64,000 nucleotides of DNA from contig NZ_CP022412.2 in the NCBI RefSeq assembly GCF_002222615.2, positions 4,340,001 to 4,404,000 of the forward strand, written 5' to 3'. The stretch comes from Bacteroides caccae (GTDB lineage: Bacteria; Bacteroidota; Bacteroidia; Bacteroidales; Bacteroidaceae). A program made the translations under genes and the position numbers. Of the stretch, positions 35,524 to 44,476 are shown piece after piece. The notes beneath the pieces are model-generated. The model did no database searches, was not told the DNA's origin, and was given only the letters and a program-made list of their open reading frames with translations. Each line of letters starts with the position of its first letter. Position 1 is the first letter of the stretch.

Positions 35524-36824
35524 ATTCGAGTAATTCTGGCTCCGATAGCGTTCAGGCGTCCTTCTATGTTTTGATAACCACGGTCTATCTGCTCGATATT
35601 ACTGATCGTACTAGTTCCTTCCGCACTCATGGCGGCTATCAGCAGGGCGATACCGGCACGGATATCCGGAGAGGTGAGGCGCGCACCGCGCAACTTGAAC
35701 CCATGGTTATGTCCGATAACTACGGCACGATGCGGGTCGCAAAGAATGATCTGCGCACCCATGTCGATCAGTTTGTCCACAAAGAACAGACGGCTTTCGA
35801 ACATCTTCTGATGAATAAGCACGCTCCCTTTGGCTTGCGTGGCAACGACAAGCATTACGCTGAGCAAGTCGGGAGTCAGTCCCGGCCACGGTGCGTCGGC
35901 TATCGTCATGATAGAGCCGTCAATGAAAGATTCTATCTCGTAGACCTCCTGTGCGGGAACGTAAATATCGTCTCCCCTCTGCTCGAGCTTAATGCCCAGA
36001 CGACGGAAACTCTCGGGAATAATGCCCAGATTTTCGTAGGAGACGTTTTTAATGGTTATTTCGCTTTTGGTCATCGCTGCCATACCAATAAAGCTACCGA
36101 CTTCAATCATATCGGGCAATACGGTGTGCTGTGTACCGTGCAGTTCTTCCACGCCTTCAATCGTCAGAAGGTTGGAAGCTATACCGCTGATCCGGGCACC
36201 CATGCGGTTCAGCATCCGGCACAGTTGTTGCAGGTAAGGCTCGCAGGCAGCGTTGTAAATAGTGGTAGTTCCTTTGGCTAGTACGGCTGCCATTACAATG
36301 TTCGCCGTTCCGGTGACGGAGGCTTCGTCCAGCAGCATATAATTGCCTTGCAACCTGTCGGCGGTGATTTCGTAAATGCCGCGTCCTTCGTCATAACGGA
36401 AGTCCGCACCCAAGTTCTGAATGCCCAAAAAGTGAGTATCCAGACGGCGTCGGCCGATTTTATCTCCGCCCGGTTTCGATATTAACGCTTTTCCGAAACG
36501 GGCAACCATGGGGCCGATCAACATCACTGAGCCACGGAGGCTGGAACATTTCTTCAGAAATTCGTCGCTTTCCAGGTAAGCCAGATCGACGTTTTCTGCT
36601 TTAAAGCTATATGAGTCAATGCCTTTCTTTGAAACCGTCACACCCATTTCCCGCATCAGCTGGATCAGGTTGTTGACATCCAAGATGTCAGGTATGTTGT
36701 CCACCGTCACTTCTTCGGCAGTCAGCAACGTGGCGCAGATTATCTGCAAAACTTCGTTTTTGGCGCCTTGCGGATGAATTTCCCCGCTTAGCCGATGTCC
36801 TCCTTCGATTACAAATGAAGCCAT
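35520..36824 (-). CDS. murA: UDP-N-acetylglucosamine 1-carboxyvinyltransferase, Asp variant
   Basis: 434 residues. It catalyses the first committed step of peptidoglycan synthesis, adding enolpyruvate from PEP to UDP-GlcNAc. The K22-N23 pair and the usual two-domain layout are present. The active-site loop reads [13 protein letters not shown], with D121 where most enzymes have the catalytic Cys (PGGCxIG). An Asp here still supports catalysis in known natural variants but cannot be alkylated by fosfomycin. It is coupled to rimM by a 4-bp overlap. The product is expected in the cytoplasm. Confidence 0.96.
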   Translation of the reverse strand: MASFVIEGGHRLSGEIHPQGAKNEVLQIICATLLTAEEVTVDNIPDILDVNNLIQLMREMGVTVSKKGIDSYSFKAENVDLAYLESDEFLKKCSSLRGSVMLIGPMVARFGKALISKPGGDKIGRRRLDTHFLGIQNLGADFRYDEGRGIYEITADRLQGNYMLLDEASVTGTANIVMAAVLAKGTTTIYNAACEPYLQQLCRMLNRMGARISGIASNLLTIEGVEELHGTQHTVLPDMIEVGSFIGMAAMTKSEITIKNVSYENLGIIPESFRRLGIKLEQRGDDIYVPAQEVYEIESFIDGSIMTIADAPWPGLTPDLLSVMLVVATQAKGSVLIHQKMFESRLFFVDKLIDMGAQIILCDPHRAVVIGHNHGFKLRGARLTSPDIRAGIALLIAAMSAEGTSTISNIEQIDRGYQNIEGRLNAIGARITRI

Positions 36825-36863
36825 TGATTGAATTTTAATTGTTTACGATTCCAAAAAAGAGAA

Positions 36864-37553
36864 TTATCTGTCCTGGTTATTCTGACGGTAGTTTCTCCGC
36901 TGGTTATTCTGACGATTGTTGGTATAGTTCGTCTTCGGACGGTAATTCTGGTTGAGACGTTCTGCCATTAGACGGACAATATCATCGGTCATCTGGAGCT
37001 TTCCGTCGGAAAGTTCGTACAGGTCTTCGGCAATTTTCTTATCGTCCACCGTGTCCTTGTTCCACGCCATGTAGTCTTTCTTCATGTGGTTGCAGATCAA
37101 AGCAATCAAGTTGCGTTTTTCGTTTCCTTCGGGAAACTCGATCGCTTTCTTAATCAGCACTTCCAGTGTATGTCCGTAGTGACGGTAACGCATACGGGTA
37201 GTGTTGTAAGGGATATGATCCGGACGGGTGACGAGGTTGTCCTTGCGGATGATCTCGTAAGGATAGTCAATATCGAGTTCAAAACCGGACATAATAGCGA
37301 GGTGATCCCACAACTTATGCTTGAAATCGGGTACATCACGCAGGTGGGGAAACATATTCCCCATTATATTGATAATGGTGTTGGCACAACGCTGACGCTC
37401 TGCACGATCTTGAATGGTCAACGCATAATCTACCATGTTCTGAATACTCCGCCCATATTCGGGAAGCGGCATTCTTTTCTGTTGGGTATTGTATTGCATC
37501 TCTTTACTGGATAAATCTTTAATGGATAATGTATATTTATTCATAACGGACAC
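36864..37553 (-). CDS. DUF4290 family protein
   Basis: 229 residues, with a possible later start at Met4 (MNKYTLSIKDL). Residues about 20-190 form the DUF4290 domain, alpha-helical, typical of Bacteroidetes and of unknown function. The C-terminal about 30 residues are low-complexity, rich in Asn, Gln, Arg and Tyr, and may bind RNA. It is placed between tsaB and murA on the same strand, 3-40 bp from each neighbour, which suggests cotranscription. Confidence 0.88.
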   Translation of the reverse strand: MSVMNKYTLSIKDLSSKEMQYNTQQKRMPLPEYGRSIQNMVDYALTIQDRAERQRCANTIINIMGNMFPHLRDVPDFKHKLWDHLAIMSGFELDIDYPYEIIRKDNLVTRPDHIPYNTTRMRYRHYGHTLEVLIKKAIEFPEGNEKRNLIALICNHMKKDYMAWNKDTVDDKKIAEDLYELSDGKLQMTDDIVRLMAERLNQNYRPKTNYTNNRQNNQRRNYRQNNQDR

Positions 37554-37556
37554 GGC

Positions 37557-38246
37557 TTATAATAGTTTCTTCGGCATGGAAGCTACGAATTCTTTCAGGT
37601 AGAAAGGTTCGAAATAAGCCACGTCTTTATAATCTTCTGTCGCCACCGCTTTCTCTGCCAACGGGAACATCATCTTCGCCAACGGGTGAATGCCGTCGAT
37701 GAAATGTGCGTTGGGATGCGTGATTTTCTCACGGCATTTGGCGGCTCCGTTTCCGAAAAAGTAAACCGGGTGCTCATTCAGATATTCCAGATAGGAATTT
37801 TCGTCCACAATATCTGCGGCAATAGCCCGCTTCACGTTCAGGGCACGGTCATAAACGGCTGCATATACTTCCATGCGGCGTGCGTCAATCATCGGGCAGA
37901 GCAATGCGTCTTCCGGCAAATCATGGTGCAACAACACAGGAACACTTAAAACCTCCGGTGTAGGGATAGCGATCAACGGGATATTCCGCCCGTAACAAAC
38001 ACCTTTTGCCATTGACACTCCTATCCGAAGTCCGGTGTACGAACCCGGTCCGCAGCTTACCGCAACGGCGTCCAACGGTATGGCATGACTATCAATGAAC
38101 GACAACGCTTCATCTACAAAAACTCCTAACGACACGGCGTGTGAAGGGCCTTTCAAGTCTTCTTTCACAAAAATCGTCTGTCCGTCTTGACTGGCCGCTA
38201 CCGAGCAAACAGAGGTAGAGGTTTCAATATTCAGTATACACGACAT
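37557..38246 (-). CDS. tsaB: tRNA threonylcarbamoyladenosine biosynthesis protein TsaB
   Basis: 229 residues from the ATG at 38246. The in-frame start at 38273 lies within the promoter box (38271-38278) and is rejected. The ASKHA-fold N terminus MSCILNIETSTSVCSV and the motif VSCGPGSYTGLRIGVS are typical. TsaB is the non-catalytic partner that stabilises TsaD in the complex making t6A37 of tRNAs that read ANN codons. It heads the minus-strand cluster tsaB-DUF4290-murA-rimM-M23-dxr-rseP. Confidence 0.94.
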   Translation of the reverse strand: MSCILNIETSTSVCSVAASQDGQTIFVKEDLKGPSHAVSLGVFVDEALSFIDSHAIPLDAVAVSCGPGSYTGLRIGVSMAKGVCYGRNIPLIAIPTPEVLSVPVLLHHDLPEDALLCPMIDARRMEVYAAVYDRALNVKRAIAADIVDENSYLEYLNEHPVYFFGNGAAKCREKITHPNAHFIDGIHPLAKMMFPLAEKAVATEDYKDVAYFEPFYLKEFVASMPKKLL

Positions 38247-38270
38247 AAAAATCAGCTTATTAAATTGTCG

Positions 38271-38278
38271 CAAATTTA
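38271..38278 (-). promoter_or_regulatory. Promoter -7 box of the tsaB-rseP cluster
   Basis: Minus-strand TAAATTTG, TAnnTTTG type, placed to start transcription near 38264. Confidence 0.45.
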
Positions 38279-38590
38279 CATGATTTGTCGGAAACTACCT
38301 AATATTTGCGTAGATATTCTCAGAAGGGGTATAAGAGCACTTCTAATCTATACAAAGTATCATATTCAGTCCAAAAGGACGGATTTGAAGCACCAAATGA
38401 AAGAACCGATTCAAAGAATGAGGTGATGACAAGAGAAGTCTTTATCAATAAAATTGTAAAACTAATTTCAATATTAATCAGTTAAAAAGTGAGAGGCTGA
38501 CTAATAGTTATTTGATAGTACACATAAACCAAAAGCAGGTTAAATTGCCGACAGGAGTAAAAGTATGTCCCGAACATTGAGATAAAAAAA
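38279..38590. other. Intergenic stretch without a recognisable gene
   Basis: About 310 bp of AT-rich sequence. Short ORFs are present but none has a plausible start site or composition, and no riboswitch or tRNA fold is evident. Confidence 0.5.
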
Positions 38591-38629
38591 ATGCCGAAGA
38601 AAAAGAAATATCTATCTTTTCTTCGGCAT
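38591..38629 (-). terminator. Terminator of the fimbrial operon
   Basis: ATGCCGAAGAAAA (38591-38603) pairs with TTTTCTTCGGCAT (38617-38629). On the minus strand, TTTTTTTATC follows the stem. It lies 24 bp after the last fimbrial gene. Confidence 0.85.
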
Positions 38630-38652
38630 AAGTCCAACAGGTAAAAGAATCT

Positions 38653-41600
38653 TTATTCAAGATCCCTTACGCAACGCACGTATCCTTTTTTGTCATTGAC
38701 AAGCCTGTCTTTATCGCCTCCCCACTGCGTGTCCACAGTCGTGACGAATCTAAGATAACCATCAAAATACATCTGATAGCCGGCACTAAATGATCTTCCT
38801 CCGTTCATATCCCGTTTAGAAAATCCTGTCCGAGAATGGATTACCTGTCCATCTTTCATATTCAAAGAAGATAAATTACCACCAAAGTCATAGACTTTAG
38901 GTTTCTCCCGGTCATCCCAGTCAAACAAACTGCCGGCCATTATCATCAGTTCAGCCTCATTAGGCAAGCGCCATGTCCCCAAATCACTCTTATCCGGTTT
39001 CTGATAATAATAAGCACACGGAGAGTTTCCTTTCTCTATATCGCTCATCAAGGTAGTCCAGGTTTCGTAGTAGTATTCACTGCTCCTGTTAGGATTCTTC
39101 AAATCCTTCGGCTTGTCTATCGTATTCGCAATATATTGGGCAACTTCGAACCCTTTGTGATAAATCGTATTAATCTGTGAAGTCTCATTATGTGCCGGAA
39201 GTTCATAAATAGCTCTTGAGGCCCTGGTAGTATTAGCAGGTAAATTGTCAGCCCTGAAAATCAGATACTCATGCTCTGTCCATTTGTTGATCAGTGTCTT
39301 GCTGAGTTCCTTACCTATTTCATCAAGATGATAACTATGATCCTCCGAGGTTTCCAAGATTCCCAAATCCCTGATCAGTCTCACATCCGAAAAAGGAGTT
39401 CTTTCTCCGGGACTTGCCGTTTTCTGGTAATCAAAATTATATAAAGGGGTCATACTATGCGATTCTTCTACAAAGATAATGGCATTAGGGCTGTTCAATG
39501 TCAAGTTGGTACTTCCCATGAAAGCTCTTGAGGTAAATAATGCTGTAGCATTATCCGACGGAGCGTGCCCAACAAGCCTGCTCTTTAACGGCAATACCCG
39601 CTCTGCTACATACAACATGTTTGCTTCACAAATAGAAGGAATATACCATTGCATTTCATTTGCCTGCATCTGTCCGTCACGGTTGTTGTCCCTGTTTCTC
39701 AGGAACGGGGTGAAGCAGGCGTATGTAGCATGATAATACTTCATAGCCAGGTTGGTGTGATCTTTACTTAGTGTCAACTTCGCATTATTGACTTTTGTCA
39801 TAACTTGCCATAAAGTTTTCTCTTTTCCTCTCAACATCGGATCAGGCATTATATTATCGGTTTCATCTAATCCTCCCGTACGTCTGCTCATCAAAGACCA
39901 TGTGTTTGCCCAACCATTGGAATAGTATTTATTATAAAAAGCATCCGCTTCACTGGGACCTCTTACAGACCAATCCAAATCAGGGGTTTCATTCACATTC
40001 TCCACTCCCCAAACGCGCATACCGTCAGGACTGTTGACAAACACCGTTTTTATGGACATTTGCCGAATGGTTACAATAGCTTGATGATAACGTGACTGTC
40101 CGTCAGGAGAAATTTCATGCGACGTGTTCACCAGCAAATCAAACGTACGATCCGGGGAGTTGGCAAAGGTTTTCCACAAATTTTTATCCTTGGGAGCGTT
40201 CTCCTGCATAGGATTTTGTTCGTAGAAATATTCATTGGCATAAACAGTTACTTTACAAAGTCCCGAAGCCGCATTGAATACATAATCAGGTTCATTCATC
40301 AGCCTGTAAAGAAACTGCTCCAGCGAAAGCAGATTAGCACCCGTATCGGAGAAATATTGCATATCCTCGTTTCCATTGTCGGGCAGAGTGCTTGGATGGA
40401 TATAGAATTTGAGCCAGTTCGTATCAGCCTTTTTTTCTTTAGAAGGAATATAATTGTTATTCTTCAACTGTTCCAATTCCGCTTTCGTATAAGAGATAAT
40501 CTTATCACAGAACGGTGTGCGTATGGCAAAAGAAATCATGGCATCATCTTTCAGAGTACCGTCCGGATTGAAGATAGCAAGTTCATCTTTCTTAAAACGC
40601 ATCAGTCCCTGTTCATAATGACAGTCAAAATTGAATGACCGGTGTGCGTCATACACCAGCCCCTCTACTCCGGGAGCGGGTTCCTCCTCTTTCGCCTTGT
40701 CCGATTTTGCTTCTACAACCAGATCATTCATGCCTTTAATGGTCACATTATAGGTATAATGTACGTTACGTTCTATATCATAATCATTGGCCGGATCGTT
40801 TTCCGCCGTATATCCCAGATAAATGCGGTAGGTCACCCTTCCGAAACGCTCGGTAGGAGTATCACCGGTTGCAAGATTCTGACGTAACTCACCTGTAAAT
40901 TCAATATAGGGAGCCAGATCCGGGGCATATTCCGTCTCACCGTTTTGCAGATTAGGTTTGTCAGTTGCACCTGCAACGGGAGACTTCAGTTGCTTCTGTC
41001 TCAGATCATATCCCTTCCTTTCCGCATTATAACCGGGGGAAGCCGGAGAAATAGCCTTCTTCGCGATCTTTCGGTTTTCGGGCATGTAGAATGAAGTGGT
41101 AATATTGTCGGCATCACCCTCGAACTGGAAATATTCCGAAACCCAGTATGATTTTTTGTCCACCCCGTCAGCATCCCATGAAGCAGTCTGATCGGTTCCT
41201 TTTGCATGTTCCGCAATGAAGGTCGATCCCGGCACATTACCAAGACGATATGTTCCAGGCTCAAAAGTGAGTCCGGCAATTGTTTGCAGGTTCAATGTGA
41301 TTTTGGCTTCCGAGCGTTTCAAGGAGACTTCGATTTGTTTTGTAGCGGTAGAAACCGTTACTGTTTGGGTTAGCGACATCAATAAGTTACCATTCGGACG
41401 AAACAGGGTATGAACAGTCATGGCCGCTCTTACTTTTTCCAGGTCTGAATATTTTGAAATCCCGTTTAATACTTCAGGCTCCACATGAAACAACCCGTCA
41501 GCATCCGATTTATAGTTCGCCAGAAGAAACAGTGTCTTTTTCCCTGTGGTAAGACTGATATTTTTCAACAATCCCATGCTGGTGGGCGCATCTGCATCCA

Positions 41601-41913
41601 CTTCACCTGTGGATGTTGTAAGATCAGTTGCAGCCTGAATAAGGTCGGCTCTTGAATACTCACGTGAGCATTCCACGTTACCGGAAGAATTGAAAACCCA
41701 CAGATAAAGGTTATAGATTTTTCTCTCTTCACTTTCCAGTAAGGCGGAACGTGTCTTGGCCGTATTAGCTGCCGTACCGACACTTATATCCACCGTCGTG
41801 GGAACTCCCTCCGTGACACCGCTCCCTTGAAAGATTTCTTCATCCGTACAGGATGCAAAGAGGGGTAGTAACAGCAGAATAAAATAAGTTATTTTCAGCT
41901 TGTATCGTTTCAT
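38653..41913 (-). CDS. Large DUF4906-type fimbrial lipoprotein, candidate tip adhesin
   Basis: 1086 residues, acylated cysteine C22 (LFASC). The N-terminal 300 residues are fimbrillin-like with a KTRSAL site. A DUF4906-type region and long beta-rich segments follow, and the C-terminal part ends in GTWRLPNEAELMIMAG and GYVRCVRD, a formylglycine-enzyme/FISUMP-like fold often seen in Bacteroidetes surface proteins. It is by far the largest subunit and the last gene, as expected for a tip adhesin. I see no von Willebrand A domain as in Mfa5. The adhesin role and the ligand are inference. Confidence 0.82.
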   Translation of the reverse strand: MKRYKLKITYFILLLLPLFASCTDEEIFQGSGVTEGVPTTVDISVGTAANTAKTRSALLESEERKIYNLYLWVFNSSGNVECSREYSRADLIQAATDLTTSTGEVDADAPTSMGLLKNISLTTGKKTLFLLANYKSDADGLFHVEPEVLNGISKYSDLEKVRAAMTVHTLFRPNGNLLMSLTQTVTVSTATKQIEVSLKRSEAKITLNLQTIAGLTFEPGTYRLGNVPGSTFIAEHAKGTDQTASWDADGVDKKSYWVSEYFQFEGDADNITTSFYMPENRKIAKKAISPASPGYNAERKGYDLRQKQLKSPVAGATDKPNLQNGETEYAPDLAPYIEFTGELRQNLATGDTPTERFGRVTYRIYLGYTAENDPANDYDIERNVHYTYNVTIKGMNDLVVEAKSDKAKEEEPAPGVEGLVYDAHRSFNFDCHYEQGLMRFKKDELAIFNPDGTLKDDAMISFAIRTPFCDKIISYTKAELEQLKNNNYIPSKEKKADTNWLKFYIHPSTLPDNGNEDMQYFSDTGANLLSLEQFLYRLMNEPDYVFNAASGLCKVTVYANEYFYEQNPMQENAPKDKNLWKTFANSPDRTFDLLVNTSHEISPDGQSRYHQAIVTIRQMSIKTVFVNSPDGMRVWGVENVNETPDLDWSVRGPSEADAFYNKYYSNGWANTWSLMSRRTGGLDETDNIMPDPMLRGKEKTLWQVMTKVNNAKLTLSKDHTNLAMKYYHATYACFTPFLRNRDNNRDGQMQANEMQWYIPSICEANMLYVAERVLPLKSRLVGHAPSDNATALFTSRAFMGSTNLTLNSPNAIIFVEESHSMTPLYNFDYQKTASPGERTPFSDVRLIRDLGILETSEDHSYHLDEIGKELSKTLINKWTEHEYLIFRADNLPANTTRASRAIYELPAHNETSQINTIYHKGFEVAQYIANTIDKPKDLKNPNRSSEYYYETWTTLMSDIEKGNSPCAYYYQKPDKSDLGTWRLPNEAELMIMAGSLFDWDDREKPKVYDFGGNLSSLNMKDGQVIHSRTGFSKRDMNGGRSFSAGYQMYFDGYLRFVTTVDTQWGGDKDRLVNDKKGYVRCVRDLE

Positions 41914-41950
41914 AAATAATAAAAATTATCGTAATAAATTCTCGTATACA

Positions 41951-43357
41951 TCATTGGAATGGAGGAAGGTCTACCTCTTTACTATTCCAAGGCTCAACCC
42001 GGTAAATAATCTCTTTATCTGAAGATTCCGGCAGGACTATGAATACTTTATAATCCCGATTCGGATAAATAGGACCGGAATATACTCCGGGAGAAGTCTC
42101 CTCACCAACATCAAGCAGGAAAGTCCTCGTTTTTGTTTGTGATTCATCTCCTCCTGTAAAATAATCCAATGTCAACTGTATTTTCGGGTGATTTTGCTTT
42201 TTCTGCCAGGAATTACTTTCCGGAATATAAGGGGCCAGATACTGGGGCACAACAAACTGTTCGTATAATCGAGCTTCCATTGCCACATAATCAATCTCTC
42301 CCTCGGCAGTAAGGGGAGCCTCGTATACAGTCAATTGTGCTCCTTCATTTTTTACCCCATAAGAATATGTACCTGTATGTTCCATAGCCTTTCCTGTTCC
42401 TGGGGTGGAGGCAGCCAACTGAGTTTTCTCGGAATCATTTTCCCTGAAAGAGGGAGACATCAATACAGGAAAGTTCAAAAAGGAAATCCTTTGGTAATTA
42501 TACGTAACCTGACCGTAACGGGGTGCGCTTGCCAGATATACTCTGATACGGGCAAAATCACGGAATAGGGGAACTGTTATCTCTTGCGCCAGCTTTCCTG
42601 ATGCAGGCAGAACAGATGCCACCGTTTTCCCCGAAAGCAAACTCAAATGTAGTCTGTTAGACACGCCGGGCAAATCTGTCCAAGCGACAACAGAAGTTCC
42701 TTTCCAGTCAATAATCTTTTCATCTGCTGGAGAAGGAGTTACACCGTCATAAGGATTATTCACAGGTAATCCCAAACTTCCATCCTGCTGTTCCTTAATA
42801 ATAGCAGGAAAAGCAGCACCTGCAAATTCCTCTTTGGAGATTTCCTCCGTACCAGCTCCCAGGAAGTCCCATGGAATCTTATTCTGAAGATTGCCTTCAG
42901 GAGTATAATAAGGTAGATCCTTTCCTGTCTGGTTAGGAGCATACAATGCATAAAACTCGGTTTCCCCCTTAGGAATACGTATATTGATCTGATATTGTCC
43001 GTCCACCCCGGTTGAATTGAAGGGAAGCAGTTGATTATACACATACCGATTCAAATCTCTGTTAAAGATCATAAGTGCTATCCTTGGCTGGGCGGGAGCC
43101 TGAGGAAACAGAGTACCGGTCTTAAACCACTGAAAAGGATCAGAGGAAAGTTCATCCAGCAGATCGCTGTCACCGGTTTCAACACCTCTGGTTGTAAGAT
43201 TTAGTCTGACAGTCACAGCATCCTCATCGAAAAACTGTTCCGAAACAGTATCTTCATTTCGGCAGGATACCGAAATAAAGCAAAGAACCAGTGACATCGT
43301 TATCATAGAGTACCTCACAGCCTTCATCATACGAATATATTTAATATTTTTCAACAT
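41951..43357 (-). CDS. Fimbrial accessory lipoprotein (fimbrillin-like)
   Basis: 468 residues from the ATG at 43357; an in-frame TTG at 43369 overlaps the upstream stop and is less likely. The lipobox SVSC gives the acylated cysteine near residue 32. LTTRGVETGD carries a TRG site like that of other fimbrillins, and the C-terminal strand RVEPWNSKEV resembles those of the two upstream subunits. It is probably a minor shaft or tip-complex subunit. It lies between the FimB/Mfa2-like anchor and the large tip candidate in one transcript. Confidence 0.8.
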   Translation of the reverse strand: MLKNIKYIRMMKAVRYSMITMSLVLCFISVSCRNEDTVSEQFFDEDAVTVRLNLTTRGVETGDSDLLDELSSDPFQWFKTGTLFPQAPAQPRIALMIFNRDLNRYVYNQLLPFNSTGVDGQYQINIRIPKGETEFYALYAPNQTGKDLPYYTPEGNLQNKIPWDFLGAGTEEISKEEFAGAAFPAIIKEQQDGSLGLPVNNPYDGVTPSPADEKIIDWKGTSVVAWTDLPGVSNRLHLSLLSGKTVASVLPASGKLAQEITVPLFRDFARIRVYLASAPRYGQVTYNYQRISFLNFPVLMSPSFRENDSEKTQLAASTPGTGKAMEHTGTYSYGVKNEGAQLTVYEAPLTAEGEIDYVAMEARLYEQFVVPQYLAPYIPESNSWQKKQNHPKIQLTLDYFTGGDESQTKTRTFLLDVGEETSPGVYSGPIYPNRDYKVFIVLPESSDKEIIYRVEPWNSKEVDLPPFQ

Positions 43358-43365
43358 AACATTAA

Positions 43366-44283
43366 TCAATCAGTTATAGGAACCACATCAACAGCTTCCC
43401 ATGGTTTTACACTTATACTCAGTGAGAGGGGATTCTGGCGGAAAAACAGTGGAAGAACCGCTTCTTGCCGTCCCGTTATCCGTATCTGCTCGGGATATTG
43501 TGCGATATATTGTGCCACATTTACAGTACAAAGAACCTTGTCACCCTGCATAAGACGGATCATTAGCGGGTCCTTGTCATCAAAGCGCAGGGTATTGAAG
43601 TCAAGCACGAAGCGATCATTCTCCTCGCCTGCGATAAACGGAAGGTCAAAAGAAGTTTCACCAGCCCGCTGTCCGGAAAGATAGAAACGTGCGGAAAGTG
43701 ATTCCATTGTCAGGCGAAAACCTGCCTCCTTGTTCTGCTCAAACCAGGTCTGCGAATTGTTATCATCATCAGAAAGGACTACCGCATGGATTTTCACATG
43801 CTGGGAATAAAGGCGAACTACGTCACGGGACTCGTTCATAACTTTAGATGTAATATCTGTTTCTCCCAAGTATAACCTGTCAAACGTACCGGATGCTCGT
43901 CCGTCCTTTTCCATTAGTTCGGGGCGGGAAACCGACGAACCTTTGTAGCTGTCCTCTTTACCGATAATCGTTTCTGTCAAAGCGTTGCCTACGGCCACCA
44001 CTTTATAATCCCCTTCCGGAAGCGTGACCTCCAGTGGTGAAAGCAGCCGTTCTCTCTCCAGATGATGCTTTTCTATAAGAACTTCGCCTTTGGCATCAAA
44101 AATAAAGACATCAATACCATCCACATATTCCTGTAAATGTTCCTGATTGTCATCAGCCAGATAAGAAAAGACAATCGTGTTGCCAAGACAGCCGCTCAAA
44201 TCGTCATATACCCGATCACAGGCGGTCACGAGGTATAAAGTGAGTAGCAGCCCCAGCCAAGTGGGTATGTATCTTATGTTCAT
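43366..44283 (-). CDS. FimB/Mfa2-family fimbrial anchor subunit
   Basis: 305 residues, lipobox LVTAC with C22. The N-terminal DRVYDDLSGC segment and the transthyretin-like beta-sandwich layout are those of the FimB/Mfa2 family, which anchors the fimbria in the outer membrane and limits its length. The C terminus ends in SVKPWEAVDVV. It is the first gene after the intercistronic terminator that follows the major subunit. The family call is confident; the anchoring role is by analogy with Porphyromonas gingivalis. Confidence 0.87.
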   Translation of the reverse strand: MNIRYIPTWLGLLLTLYLVTACDRVYDDLSGCLGNTIVFSYLADDNQEHLQEYVDGIDVFIFDAKGEVLIEKHHLERERLLSPLEVTLPEGDYKVVAVGNALTETIIGKEDSYKGSSVSRPELMEKDGRASGTFDRLYLGETDITSKVMNESRDVVRLYSQHVKIHAVVLSDDDNNSQTWFEQNKEAGFRLTMESLSARFYLSGQRAGETSFDLPFIAGEENDRFVLDFNTLRFDDKDPLMIRLMQGDKVLCTVNVAQYIAQYPEQIRITGRQEAVLPLFFRQNPLSLSISVKPWEAVDVVPITD

Positions 44284-44360
44284 ACTTTATACTAATTATT
44301 ATAAATCAAATGCAGATAACTTCCCCGGAAGAGATAACGTATACTTCTCCCGGGAATAAT

Positions 44361-44392
44361 AAAAAAGGGAGGAGATAACCTTTCCCCTCCCC
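44361..44392 (-). terminator. Intercistronic terminator between the major fimbrillin and minor subunits
   Basis: On the minus strand, GGGGAGG pairs with CCTCCC across a 13-nt loop, followed by TTTTTTATT. It lies in a 193-bp gap after the Mfa1-like gene and should let only part of transcription through. Confidence 0.7.
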
Positions 44393-44476
44393 AAAAGTCA
44401 GGCGGATTCCGGTATTGACCTGTCAGAGCCAACACGGGAGAACCGCTCCGGCAAGTGACTATTATTCTCCTATCTG

